64,000 bases of DNA from Candidatus Opimibacter skivensis (GTDB lineage Bacteria > Bacteroidota > Bacteroidia > Chitinophagales > Saprospiraceae). Position 1 is the first letter of the stretch. Each line of letters starts with the position of its first letter. The translations under genes were made by a program, and so were the position numbers. The stretch covers positions 62,001-126,000 of the forward strand of contig JADKHH010000009.1 of the NCBI GenBank assembly GCA_016721905.1. Direction: 5' to 3'. The notes beneath the pieces were generated by a model. That model was not told the origin of the DNA. It saw only the letters and a program-made list of their open reading frames with translations, and searched no databases. Shown here one piece after another: positions 17,460 through 24,863 of this stretch.

Positions 17460-20400
17460 TCAACGTTCAATTGAAATCCCTATCTCTTCTCCATCCATCC
17501 ATTCTACCTTAGTAAAATTTAAGTCCCCTTCAGGGGATTTAGGGGTTAAAGTCAATGCCAGCGTTTCCGTCCTGATATACTCACCGAATTTTTGAATAGC
17601 TGCCTCAATCCCTTCTAGTGCTTCCACTCTGACATGGATCCGATCCGTCACATTCAACCCACTGCTCTTCCTCAGATTTTGGATGCGGTTGACTAACTCA
17701 CGTGCGGTACCTTCGGAGATCAGATCATCATCGAGCGTCACATCCAGTGCTACCGTGATGCCATCTTCAAAGGCCACCTGCCATCCAGGGATATCTTCAG
17801 AGATCACTTCGATGTCCTCACGCTCGAGTGCATAATCTTCACCTTCAACGTTGATCGTCAATGTGCCTCCTTTTTCAAACCGGGCAATAGCCTCCTGATC
17901 CAACGATTGAATCATATCAGCTGCGACCTTCATATTTTTTCCGAGACGTTTTCCAAGTGATTTGAAATTAGCTTTCGCCTTTTTACTCACCATCCCCGCC
18001 GTGTCCGTGATGTATTCTATCTCCTTGACATTGACCTCTGACAGTATCAATTCTTTGACCTGGTCTATATCTGATTGGAAACGTTCGTCAAGCACAGGCA
18101 GAAGTATACGACGTAATGGCAGGCGAACCCTCAGTTTTTCTTTTTTACGGATCGAAAGGATCAGCGAACTGATATGTTGCGCATAATCCATGCGACGCAG
18201 CAAAGCTTCATCCAGCAGATCATGCGATGGTGTCGGCAGATCTGTCAGGTGTACACTCTCCGGATGCTTACCGGAGGATGAAGTGAGGCTGCGGTACAAC
18301 CACTCACTAAAGAAAGGAGCAACCGGTGATATCATCTGCGAAATCACCATCAGACACTCATGGAGTGTAGCGTATGCAGCTCGCTTGTCATCTGACAACT
18401 CGCCTTTCCAGAAACGCCTGCGATTGAGCCGCACATACCAGTTTGACAAATGATCATTGACAAATACTTCGATGCGACGGCATGCGGTGGTCACATCAAA
18501 ATCATCCATATCCGCCTGATAGGCATCAATGAGTGTATGCAGCCTGGACAATATCCATCGATCGATCTCCGGGCGCTGGTCCACCGGCATCACGCCAGCA
18601 TCATCTGCATTCCATTTGTCGAGATTGGCATAGAGTGCAAAGAAGGAGTATGTATTATACAGAGTAGAAAATAACTTACGCGTACTTTCTACGATCCCTT
18701 CTTCATCAAACTTAAGATTGTCCCATGGCTGCGCATTGGAGAGCATATACCATCGCGTAGCATCTGCACCATATTTGCTGATCGTTCTAAACGGATCAAC
18801 AGCATTGCCCAGGCGCTTTGACATTTTCTGCCCGTTCTTATCGAGCACCAGGCCATTGGATACGACGTTTTTAAAAGCAATCGAATCAAAGGCCATCGTG
18901 GCAATGGCATGTAATGTAAAAAACCAACCACGCGTCTGATCGACACCTTCGGCAATAAAATCTGCAGGATAGTTTTGCTTGAATTTCTCTTCATTCTCAA
19001 ACGGATAATGCCACTGAGCATAAGGCATCGCTCCGCTGTCAAACCACACATCGATCAGATCAGTTTCACGCTTCATCGGCTGTCCGGTTGATGAAACGAG
19101 AATGATTTCATCAATGAATGGCCTGTGCAAATCGCCGGGAACATTTTGCGTCATTTTCAAAGCCGCATTTGCTGCATCAATTTCTTTGGCAAGCAGAGCG
19201 ATGGAACCAATGCATTTTTCTTCAGCCCCGTCTTCCGAACGCCATATATTCAATGGTATGCCCCAGAACCTTGATCTCGAGAGATTCCAGTCCTGCAGGT
19301 TTTCAAGCCAGTTACCAAATCTCTTTTCTCCTGTATGTGCAGGCTTCCAGTTGATGGTCTTGTTGAGTTCAATCATACGATCCTTGCAAGCCGTTGATTT
19401 GATAAACCAACTATCCATCGGATAATAGAGTACAGGTTTGTCTGTCCGCCAGCAATGCGGATAGTTGTGTTCGTATTTCTGGACATTCAATGCCTTGCCT
19501 TCGGTCTTCAGCTGGATTGCGATATCTATATCAACTGCCACATAGCCGGGCTCATCTTTATAGTCCTTGACATAGCGACCAGAATAAGGCCCTACGTTTT
19601 CTTTAAACTTTCCGGTCTGGTCCACGAGCGTAAGTGTTCCAACACCATTTGCTTTTGCAACACGTTGGTCATCCGCACCAAAAGAAGGTGCAGTATGCAC
19701 GATACCCGTACCATCAGAAGTAGTGACATGATCACCAGTCAATACCAGGTAAGCATCCGTGCCTCCAAGTAAAGGTTCAATCTCATTTCCAAAATCAAGC
19801 AATGGCTCATAGCGTATGCCCTTCATCTCACTGCCTTTGAAAGCGGCTGACTGGCCTTCAACTGTGGATTGATTTTTTCCACCAAACCAATTGGGCACCA
19901 ATGCTTCCGCGAGCACCACACTCACAGGTGTATGCGTGTATGGATTTGATGTTTTGATTTTGATATAACTGATATCCGGACCAGCACTCAATGCCGTATT
20001 GGATGGCAACGTCCATGGTGTAGTAGTCCATGCAGCAATTCGTACATCTTCATTCAGGTCATCAAACAAAAAAGATGACTGTTCATTTTTAATCACCTTA
20101 AATAAAGCAACCACAGTTGTATCCTTCACCTCTTTGTAGGCACCGGGCATATTGAGCTCATGTGAACTCAGTCCGGTACCTGCAGCAGGTGAATATGGCT
20201 GAATGGTATAACCTTTATAGAGCAGTCCTTTGTCATACAGCTTCTGCAGAAGGAACCATACAGATTCGATGTAATCATTTTCGTAGGTGTTGTATGGATT
20301 ATCCAGGTCCACCCAATAGCCCATCTTGCGTGTGATGTCATCCCATTCTGCCTTATAGCGCATGACAGTCTCACGGCATTTAATATTATAATCCTCGATC

Positions 20401-20738
20401 GAAATCGATTTGCCGATATCATCTTTTGTGATGCCGAGTTCTTTTTCTACACTCAGTTCGATCGGCAGGCCATGTGTATCCCATCCGCCTTTGCGTTCTA
20501 CGCGATATCCCTTGAGGGTATGATATCTGCAAAAGAGGTCCTTAATAGCCCTGGCCATGACGTGATGGATACCTGGCATACCATTGGCACTAGGAGGGCC
20601 TTCGTAAAAAACCCATCGCTTGTCCTCAGGTCGCTGGTTGACACTCTTATCAAAAATGTTGTTATCGTCCCACCATTTCAGCATTTCCTGATCGATGGCT
20701 GGGAGGTTCATTCCTTTATATTCCGGATACAGACTCAT
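17460..20738 (-). CDS. ileS: Isoleucyl-tRNA synthetase
   Basis: 1092 residues, the long form of class Ia IleRS. It charges tRNA-Ile with isoleucine in the cytoplasm. The HIGH-type motif reads GIHH (56-59, in GPPSANGMPGIHH), the editing domain follows (TTPWTLPSNTA), and KMSKR lies at about 637-641. The 3' end overlaps a short palindromic stretch (17519-17550) encoding KSPEGDLNFT. Upstream on the same strand are an Ile-rich leader peptide, an antiterminator and a terminator, so expression is predicted to be attenuated according to the supply of charged tRNA-Ile. No Zn-ribbon was identified at the C-terminus. Confidence 0.97.
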   Translation of the reverse strand: MSLYPEYKGMNLPAIDQEMLKWWDDNNIFDKSVNQRPEDKRWVFYEGPPSANGMPGIHHVMARAIKDLFCRYHTLKGYRVERKGGWDTHGLPIELSVEKELGITKDDIGKSISIEDYNIKCRETVMRYKAEWDDITRKMGYWVDLDNPYNTYENDYIESVWFLLQKLYDKGLLYKGYTIQPYSPAAGTGLSSHELNMPGAYKEVKDTTVVALFKVIKNEQSSFLFDDLNEDVRIAAWTTTPWTLPSNTALSAGPDISYIKIKTSNPYTHTPVSVVLAEALVPNWFGGKNQSTVEGQSAAFKGSEMKGIRYEPLLDFGNEIEPLLGGTDAYLVLTGDHVTTSDGTGIVHTAPSFGADDQRVAKANGVGTLTLVDQTGKFKENVGPYSGRYVKDYKDEPGYVAVDIDIAIQLKTEGKALNVQKYEHNYPHCWRTDKPVLYYPMDSWFIKSTACKDRMIELNKTINWKPAHTGEKRFGNWLENLQDWNLSRSRFWGIPLNIWRSEDGAEEKCIGSIALLAKEIDAANAALKMTQNVPGDLHRPFIDEIILVSSTGQPMKRETDLIDVWFDSGAMPYAQWHYPFENEEKFKQNYPADFIAEGVDQTRGWFFTLHAIATMAFDSIAFKNVVSNGLVLDKNGQKMSKRLGNAVDPFRTISKYGADATRWYMLSNAQPWDNLKFDEEGIVESTRKLFSTLYNTYSFFALYANLDKWNADDAGVMPVDQRPEIDRWILSRLHTLIDAYQADMDDFDVTTACRRIEVFVNDHLSNWYVRLNRRRFWKGELSDDKRAAYATLHECLMVISQMISPVAPFFSEWLYRSLTSSSGKHPESVHLTDLPTPSHDLLDEALLRRMDYAQHISSLILSIRKKEKLRVRLPLRRILLPVLDERFQSDIDQVKELILSEVNVKEIEYITDTAGMVSKKAKANFKSLGKRLGKNMKVAADMIQSLDQEAIARFEKGGTLTINVEGEDYALEREDIEVISEDIPGWQVAFEDGITVALDVTLDDDLISEGTARELVNRIQNLRKSSGLNVTDRIHVRVEALEGIEAAIQKFGEYIRTETLALTLTPKSPEGDLNFTKVEWMDGEEIGISIER

Positions 20739-20760
20739 GTAGGATATCAGTGTTTTAAAT

Positions 20761-20793
20761 TAAAAAAGCCCCGACTGTAATCTGACGGGGCTT
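20761..20793 (-). terminator. Attenuator terminator in the ileS leader
   Basis: Read on the minus strand, AAGCCCCG and CGGGGCTT form an 8-bp GC-rich stem with a 12-base loop (stem span 20766-20793), followed by an uninterrupted U tract (20762-20767). It sits 23 bases upstream of the ileS ATG and downstream of the leader peptide, the position expected of an attenuator rather than the end of another gene. Confidence 0.85.
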
Positions 20794-20810
20794 GTATAAG
20801 CTCAGATTAC
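20777..20810 (-). promoter_or_regulatory. Predicted antiterminator competing with the ileS terminator
   Basis: On the minus strand GTAATCTGA (20810-20802) is perfectly complementary to TCAGATTAC (20785-20777), which lies in the loop of the terminator. Between them GCTT-ATAC-AAGC forms an inner hairpin that uses the AAGC of the terminator's left arm, so the two folds cannot coexist. The first arm starts 9 bases after the leader-peptide stop, where a ribosome terminating at the stop would cover it. Confidence 0.75.
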
Positions 20811-20819
20811 TTTGTTCTG

Positions 20820-20855
20820 TTATTTGATAATAATATGGATTATCGTTGCATTCAT
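20820..20855 (-). CDS. IleS leader peptide, MNATIIHIIIK
   Basis: An 11-codon frame with ATG start and TAA stop. Five of the eleven codons are isoleucine and include all three Ile codons in the order ATA, ATC, (CAT), ATT, ATT, ATC. The peptide has no evident function of its own; as in classical attenuation, a ribosome stalled for lack of charged tRNA-Ile at these codons would leave the antiterminator free. It lies 81 bases upstream of the ileS ATG. The codon composition together with the correctly placed competing hairpins makes chance unlikely. Confidence 0.8.
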   Translation of the reverse strand: MNATIIHIIIK

Positions 20856-20859
20856 GTTG

Positions 20860-20867
20860 CAAAAATA
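20860..20867 (-). promoter_or_regulatory. -7 element for the ileS leader transcript
   Basis: On the minus strand TATTTTTG matches TAnnTTTG exactly, 4 bases before the leader-peptide ATG. If used, the leader peptide would be translated from a nearly leaderless 5' end. No -33 TTTG lies at 19 bp; only an AT-rich tract is present there. Confidence 0.5.
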
Positions 20868-20880
20868 GTAAAAAAAATAA

Positions 20881-20972
20881 GGCGAAGGCTGAGGCTAAGG
20901 CTAAGGAGAACCGACTCAAAAACAAAGAAAATTACGTAGAGACGCGATTAATCGAGTCTCTACGTAATTTTC
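20881..20972. repeat. Composite repeat: purine-rich GGCTAAGG tract plus 46-bp palindrome (copy 1)
   Basis: A tract of GGCGAAGGCTGAGGCTAAGG type (20881-20906) is followed after ~20 bases by a palindrome at 20927-20972. Its 17-bp arms read GAAAATTACGTAGAGAC and GTCTCTACGTAATTTTC around a CGATTAATCG centre, with one mismatched pair. A second composite copy lies at 59704-59786. The palindrome overlaps the 3' end of lgt and encodes its last residues (ENYVETRLIASLRNF). Confidence 0.8.
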
Positions 20973-22139
20973 TATGTTTTGGTTTTTTTTCATCCACAGA
21001 TAAACCATTCCCACAATTCCTATCATAATCAACAGCCCGGCGACATACTCCGCCTGCGTCGCTTTCATCCCGAGGATATTGATATCCGGGTTGGTGCGTA
21101 TCTTTTCGATAAAAAACCGCTCGATACCATTGAGGAGGACGTATAAAAAGAAGAGCATACCAGCCACTTTAAAGCGCTTGCGTAGTGCCCAGAGAATCGT
21201 AAAAATGACCAGGGAAAAGAAGGTCTCATACAATGGTGTCGGATATACCGCTTCACCAAGCTGGCGACAGTAGTCCCAGACACAACCTTCGATCTGAACG
21301 CCATCATTGAGCACATTATGTGGATAGGTGTAGGCCCAGGCCCAGTCAGGAAGAAACCACCAACCCGGTGTTGGTGCTGTATTGACGATACCCCAGTCGC
21401 CATCGCCGGAAAACTGGCATCCAAGCCTTCCGACCCCATATCCCATGATCAGCGCAGGGGCGACAGCATCCATGACATGTATAGGCTTCATACCCTTCCG
21501 ATAGATATACCAGTATACGGTGATAAAGGCTAGTATCAAACCTCCATAGATGGCCAGACCACTTCCGCTGAGTAACTGGTCCAATGGATCTTTGATAAAA
21601 GCCTTGATATTTTCTTCGCTCTCGATGATCGAAAACAGACGTGCTCCGATGATTCCGGAAATCGCAGCGAGGATGGTGATATCCCCGATCCGGTGGTGAG
21701 GCATGACTTTGACCTCCTTGATCAGCGGTTTAGCCAGTGCCCGCTTTTTAGCATCCCAATATTTGAAAAACCCAAAACCAGCGGCCGCGACGATGCCCCA
21801 TAGCCAGGTGCCCTTGCCAGAGAGGATGATACTGGCGGGATCTGGCCTGAATTCTTCAAAATGCTGTGCTATATAAGGTAGCTTGAAGCCGATGATAAAG
21901 CCAAACAGTGCATTGGTGGCGATCTCCTGCCAGGTAGCGGGAAACCCAATGCGCTCTTTTTCAGTAAATCCCTGCAATAATCCCTCTTTCTCCTTTCGTT
22001 TGAGTTCCAGATTGAGCACATAAGCACTGGCGATAAAGGCCAGGATGAGAAAAACACCAAAAGTCTTGAGTACACTGAGCCAGTTGTCAGGCGCGGTGCC
22101 GAGTAAGTCATGGAACAAATAGGAAAGATCCGGATACAT
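20916..22139 (-). CDS. lgt: Prolipoprotein diacylglyceryl transferase
   Basis: 407 residues, longer than the ~290 of E. coli Lgt because of N-terminal and linker additions. This integral membrane enzyme transfers diacylglyceryl from phosphatidylglycerol to the lipobox Cys of prelipoproteins. Recognisable segments are GARLFSIIES, GSGLAIYGGLI, the Lgt signature region YGVGRLGCQFSGDGDWG, PTPLYETFFS, and several transmembrane helices. The C-terminal ~20 residues come from a dispersed palindromic repeat, so the natural stop was probably displaced by its insertion. Several lipoproteins in this window (26156, 29535, 50668, 61994) are likely clients. Confidence 0.9.
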   Translation of the reverse strand: MYPDLSYLFHDLLGTAPDNWLSVLKTFGVFLILAFIASAYVLNLELKRKEKEGLLQGFTEKERIGFPATWQEIATNALFGFIIGFKLPYIAQHFEEFRPDPASIILSGKGTWLWGIVAAAGFGFFKYWDAKKRALAKPLIKEVKVMPHHRIGDITILAAISGIIGARLFSIIESEENIKAFIKDPLDQLLSGSGLAIYGGLILAFITVYWYIYRKGMKPIHVMDAVAPALIMGYGVGRLGCQFSGDGDWGIVNTAPTPGWWFLPDWAWAYTYPHNVLNDGVQIEGCVWDYCRQLGEAVYPTPLYETFFSLVIFTILWALRKRFKVAGMLFFLYVLLNGIERFFIEKIRTNPDINILGMKATQAEYVAGLLIMIGIVGMVYLWMKKNQNIENYVETRLIASLRNFLCF

Positions 22140-22223
22140 AGCAGGTTACGGTCAGTGAATAGATAGAGCAGCGAAAATAAGCTAACTTTACAGAGCATCT
22201 CCCCCTTCAACGTAATTCTCAAA

Positions 22224-22814
22224 ATGAATATTAGCCTCCAGCGGATCAGCTTAGCTTGTCTGTTCTATATGTTTTCATATGGTATTGCCACTGCACAGGT
22301 TGGTTTTAATGCCATAATCGGCATAGAAGCATGGTCCTTTAAGGATGAAGCAGAGATGACCGGGCAGTCCAATCATCCAGGCCAGATGATCGGGTTTGAT
22401 GTCTTTGTTGAAGACAACCGGTTTGTTTTTGTACCGGGATTCCATTATCACCTTATTTCGCTCCAGAATGAAGACCAGAACTTCAGTTTTGATCTGAGTG
22501 AACATCATCATGCCCACTACTTTATGATTCCGCTGACTGCTGGATACAAACTGACTAAAGATGCGATCGTCAATCTGTCTGCCGTGGGTGGTGGAGAAGT
22601 TGTATTCTTTTATGATGTCGATGACAACAACCTCGGGTTTGATGATAATGGATTCATCGGTGTCTCGACCAATCTGACGGCCATGCTTCATGCTGAACTA
22701 TTTTCCTTCCTGACCGCTGAAGTAAAATATCACTATGGATTGCAACCAACTTTAAAAAACAGGGATGATTCGAAGTTGAGAGGATGGACGTTGGCGATGG
22801 GGGTGAGGTTTTAA
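22224..22814 (+). CDS. Small outer-membrane beta-barrel protein
   Basis: 196 residues. A signal peptide ends near ATAQ, followed by alternating strands (VGFNAIIGIEAWSF, FVFVPGFHYHLISL, YFMIPLTAGYKL) and a C-terminal strand GWTLAMGVRF with terminal Phe. This is the pattern of the OmpA/PorT-like barrel superfamily of Bacteroidota. No ligand can be assigned. A 7-of-8 match to the -7 box (TAACTTTA, 22183-22190) lies just upstream. Confidence 0.75.
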   Translation: MNISLQRISLACLFYMFSYGIATAQVGFNAIIGIEAWSFKDEAEMTGQSNHPGQMIGFDVFVEDNRFVFVPGFHYHLISLQNEDQNFSFDLSEHHHAHYFMIPLTAGYKLTKDAIVNLSAVGGGEVVFFYDVDDNNLGFDDNGFIGVSTNLTAMLHAELFSFLTAEVKYHYGLQPTLKNRDDSKLRGWTLAMGVRF

Positions 22815-22818
22815 TAAA

Positions 22819-22863
22819 ATCGTTGGGCTATGGTTGCACCTTAGCCCGCGTACGTCAAATCAA
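22819..22863. repeat. 45-bp hairpin element, left copy of an inverted pair
   Basis: Contains the hairpin GGGCTA/TAGCCC with a GGTTGCACC centre and ends in GCGTACGT. It matches, in inverted orientation, the element at 23606-23652 at roughly 36 of 45 positions. The pair brackets the YdeI-like gene. Confidence 0.7.
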
Positions 22864-22954
22864 AAAAAATTAATACAAATCAATAATCATATGAGCCGAT
22901 TCCATCGGCAGGTAACAATTAATTCTATTTTCGTCACTGAAAATTGAATCATCC

Positions 22955-23533
22955 ATGTCCACCCACACCCCCGACACCTTCCATCCCACCGATCGAAAAG
23001 CCTGGCGGCAATGGCTGATCGAACACCACCATATCAAGGTATCGGTATGGGTGGTTTTCAACAAAGTAAAAACGGGTCAGCGTGGGCTGTCGTGGAGTGA
23101 ATCAGTAGATGAGGCATTGTGTTTCGGATGGATCGATAGCAAAGCGGTGACTTTGGATGAACACCAGTACAAGCAGTTTTTCACAAGACGCAAGCCTAAG
23201 AGTGTTTGGTCCAGGATCAACAAGGAAAAAATAGATCGCCTCATCGCTGATGGCCTGATGACTGAGGCTGGGATGCGGAGCATTGAAATCGCTAAGGAAA
23301 ATGGTTCATGGACATCCCTCGATGAATTCGAAGATCTCATCATCCCAAAGGACCTTGAAAAAGCGTTCAAACTGCACAAAGGTTCAAAAGCTTTCTTCAC
23401 AGGTCTAAGCAAATCGGTCAAAAAAGCAATGCTTTATTGGATCGGTTCGGCCAAACTGCCGGAGACGCGGCAGCGGCGGATTAATGAAGTTGCGGAACTG
23501 GGAGGGAAGGGAGAGAAGCCGAAACAGTTTTGA
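22955..23533 (+). CDS. YdeI/OmpD-associated family protein
   Basis: 192 residues. The family core is visible as DRKAWRQWLIEHH, WSESVDEALCFGWIDSK and RRKPKSVWSRINKEK, followed by helices and a basic tail (ETRQRRINEV). Relatives of YdeI have been linked to resistance to cationic peptides and bacteriocins, but the biochemical activity is not established and none is claimed here. It is a monocistronic gene bracketed by two inverted copies of a 45-bp hairpin element. Confidence 0.85.
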   Translation: MSTHTPDTFHPTDRKAWRQWLIEHHHIKVSVWVVFNKVKTGQRGLSWSESVDEALCFGWIDSKAVTLDEHQYKQFFTRRKPKSVWSRINKEKIDRLIADGLMTEAGMRSIEIAKENGSWTSLDEFEDLIIPKDLEKAFKLHKGSKAFFTGLSKSVKKAMLYWIGSAKLPETRQRRINEVAELGGKGEKPKQF

Positions 23534-23605
23534 TGTGCATAGTTGAGTATAATTTCTACCTGTCGTCAAAGACGACCATCGATGATGTTAACCTTTCACA
23601 GCCCT

Positions 23606-23652
23606 TTTTGATCTAACGTACGCGAGCTCAGGTACAACCTGAGCTCAACGAT
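23606..23652. repeat. 45-bp hairpin element, right (inverted) copy
   Basis: Perfect hairpin with 10-bp arms GAGCTCAGGT and ACCTGAGCTC around a 3-base loop, flanked on one side by ACGTACGC. Inverted relative to the copy at 22819-22863. A further small palindrome, AGCGGCC-TGC-GGCCGCT, lies at 23660-23676. Confidence 0.7.
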
Positions 23653-23741
23653 TTTTCTTAGCGGCCTGCGGCCGCTTGTACTTTACTGAGAATGTATAAA
23701 TGTTTTTCGTACGACCAATCATGCCTCCCGGGGGTCGGGGC

Positions 23742-23772
23742 AAAAAAAGTGCGCAGGCATTGCCCGCGCACT
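23742..23772 (-). terminator. Terminator of the TonB-like gene
   Basis: On the minus strand AGTGCGC pairs with GCGCACT (23748-23772) with extra pairing inside the loop, followed by a run of seven T. Confidence 0.75.
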
Positions 23773-23813
23773 CAAACTTATCAAACCTCTTTTAACCTAG
23801 CCCCGATATTTTT

Positions 23814-24587
23814 TTACTTAGCTACGATATCTTCATCAATCCGGAAGATGAAGGTCAGTTCTCCCCACTCTTTCTTAGGTGCATTGTACTTGGCTTCAAA
23901 CCTGTAACGTACCGCGAGGTAAGTTGCCTGCTTGATGATCTCATTGTCAGTGATCGTAGTCTTCTCAGGATCGTAGGCCGCATAGATGACCTTACCTGCT
24001 CTGTCGATACATATATCCAGGGTGACACGTCCGTTCATTTTAGCTACACTGGTGATGTTTTCACGGTAGATGACTTTACGGGTGATGATACCATCACCTT
24101 CGAGGCCATCGCCACCGCCACCATCGCCATCCATCGCCGCACCATCCTGGTCACCCTCGATAGGGCTACCATTTCCACCACCACTGGCATTGGTTTCAGT
24201 ATCGGATCCGCTTGCAGAAGTTTCACTGGCGACAACATCAGTTGCGTCTTCGGCAGTAACATCACTGATGACTTCACTGTCGTTTTCTGCTATCGTTGTT
24301 TGTTCGACAGGTTCAGTTTCGTCTACTGGGATTGGCTCTTCAGCAGGCTTGTCCATGGTAGGCTCTGGCTCTTCGTTGAAGACAGGACTACGCGCCTGGA
24401 GACCTTCGCTACCGGAAGCCACTTCCTGGAGTTCTTCCATGTAGCCTATTTCGAGAATATACTCAAGTGGTTTCTTCTCCATCGCCTTGTGGGCAAAAGG
24501 TAGAAATGCAATCAACAGGATACCTGCGTGCAGTCCAAAACTCCATTCGAAGCTTTTGTTACGGGTTACGGTCAGCGTTTTCATCAT
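23814..24587 (-). CDS. TonB-like energy transducer protein
   Basis: 257 residues. One N-terminal transmembrane helix (about 15-32), a long acidic Pro/Glu/Thr- and Gly/Asp-rich periplasmic linker (EEPEPTMDKPAEEPIPVDE, then GDGGGGDGLEGDG) and a C-terminal domain of TonB/TolA type (NGRVTLDICIDRAGKVIYAA, then VRYRFEAKY). TonB proteins couple the proton motive force to outer-membrane receptors such as the SusC homologue at 47649. The linker is unusually acidic rather than Pro/Lys-rich, as seen in many Bacteroidota versions. Exb partners are not in the window. Confidence 0.8.
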   Translation of the reverse strand: MMKTLTVTRNKSFEWSFGLHAGILLIAFLPFAHKAMEKKPLEYILEIGYMEELQEVASGSEGLQARSPVFNEEPEPTMDKPAEEPIPVDETEPVEQTTIAENDSEVISDVTAEDATDVVASETSASGSDTETNASGGGNGSPIEGDQDGAAMDGDGGGGDGLEGDGIITRKVIYRENITSVAKMNGRVTLDICIDRAGKVIYAAYDPEKTTITDNEIIKQATYLAVRYRFEAKYNAPKKEWGELTFIFRIDEDIVAK

Positions 24588-24688
24588 TTATGTTTTTTGA
24601 TCTATACCACTAAGACACGTTTACCCTTGTTAAGGTGTAATAAGGAGAGTTTAAGATTTAGTTAAATCCGTAGGAAGGAAATAGGAGG

Positions 24689-24863
24689 CAGTAAGCAGTA
24701 TTCAGTAATCTGTATTCAGTATTCAGTATTCAGTATACAGTATACAGTATACAATGGGCAATGGGCAATTTAAAAAAAAATGAAAACTGCTAACTGAATA
24801 CAGATTGCAAACTGAAGTTACCGATGACTGATTACCGAATACCGATTACCGAATACCGATTAC
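24689..24863. repeat. Heptamer array between the TonB-like and peptidase genes
   Basis: Twelve consecutive 7-mers in one phase at 24689-24772: CAGTAAG, CAGTATT, CAGTAAT, CTGTATT, CAGTATT twice, CAGTATA three times, CAATGGG twice, CAATTTA. After a short A tract a second phased run at 24787-24863 drifts from CTGCTAA and CTGAATA to alternating CGAATAC/CGATTAC. The array reaches the first base of the complement of the peptidase stop codon. Confidence 0.9.

Noticed and set aside
20766..20793. Hairpin read simply as the lgt terminator
   Set aside because: It lies 120 bases past the lgt stop and downstream of a -7 box and a leader peptide, just before the ileS ATG. It may also stop read-through from lgt, but the competing helix fits attenuation.
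20738..20860. T-box or other riboswitch as the ileS regulator
   Set aside because: No T-box sequence or specifier-loop architecture is visible and T-boxes are not typical of this phylum; the Ile-rich peptide plus competing hairpins explains the leader better.
24689..24863. Possible CRISPR array
   Set aside because: Units are contiguous 7-mers with no spacers of 25-40 bases, and no cas genes are present.
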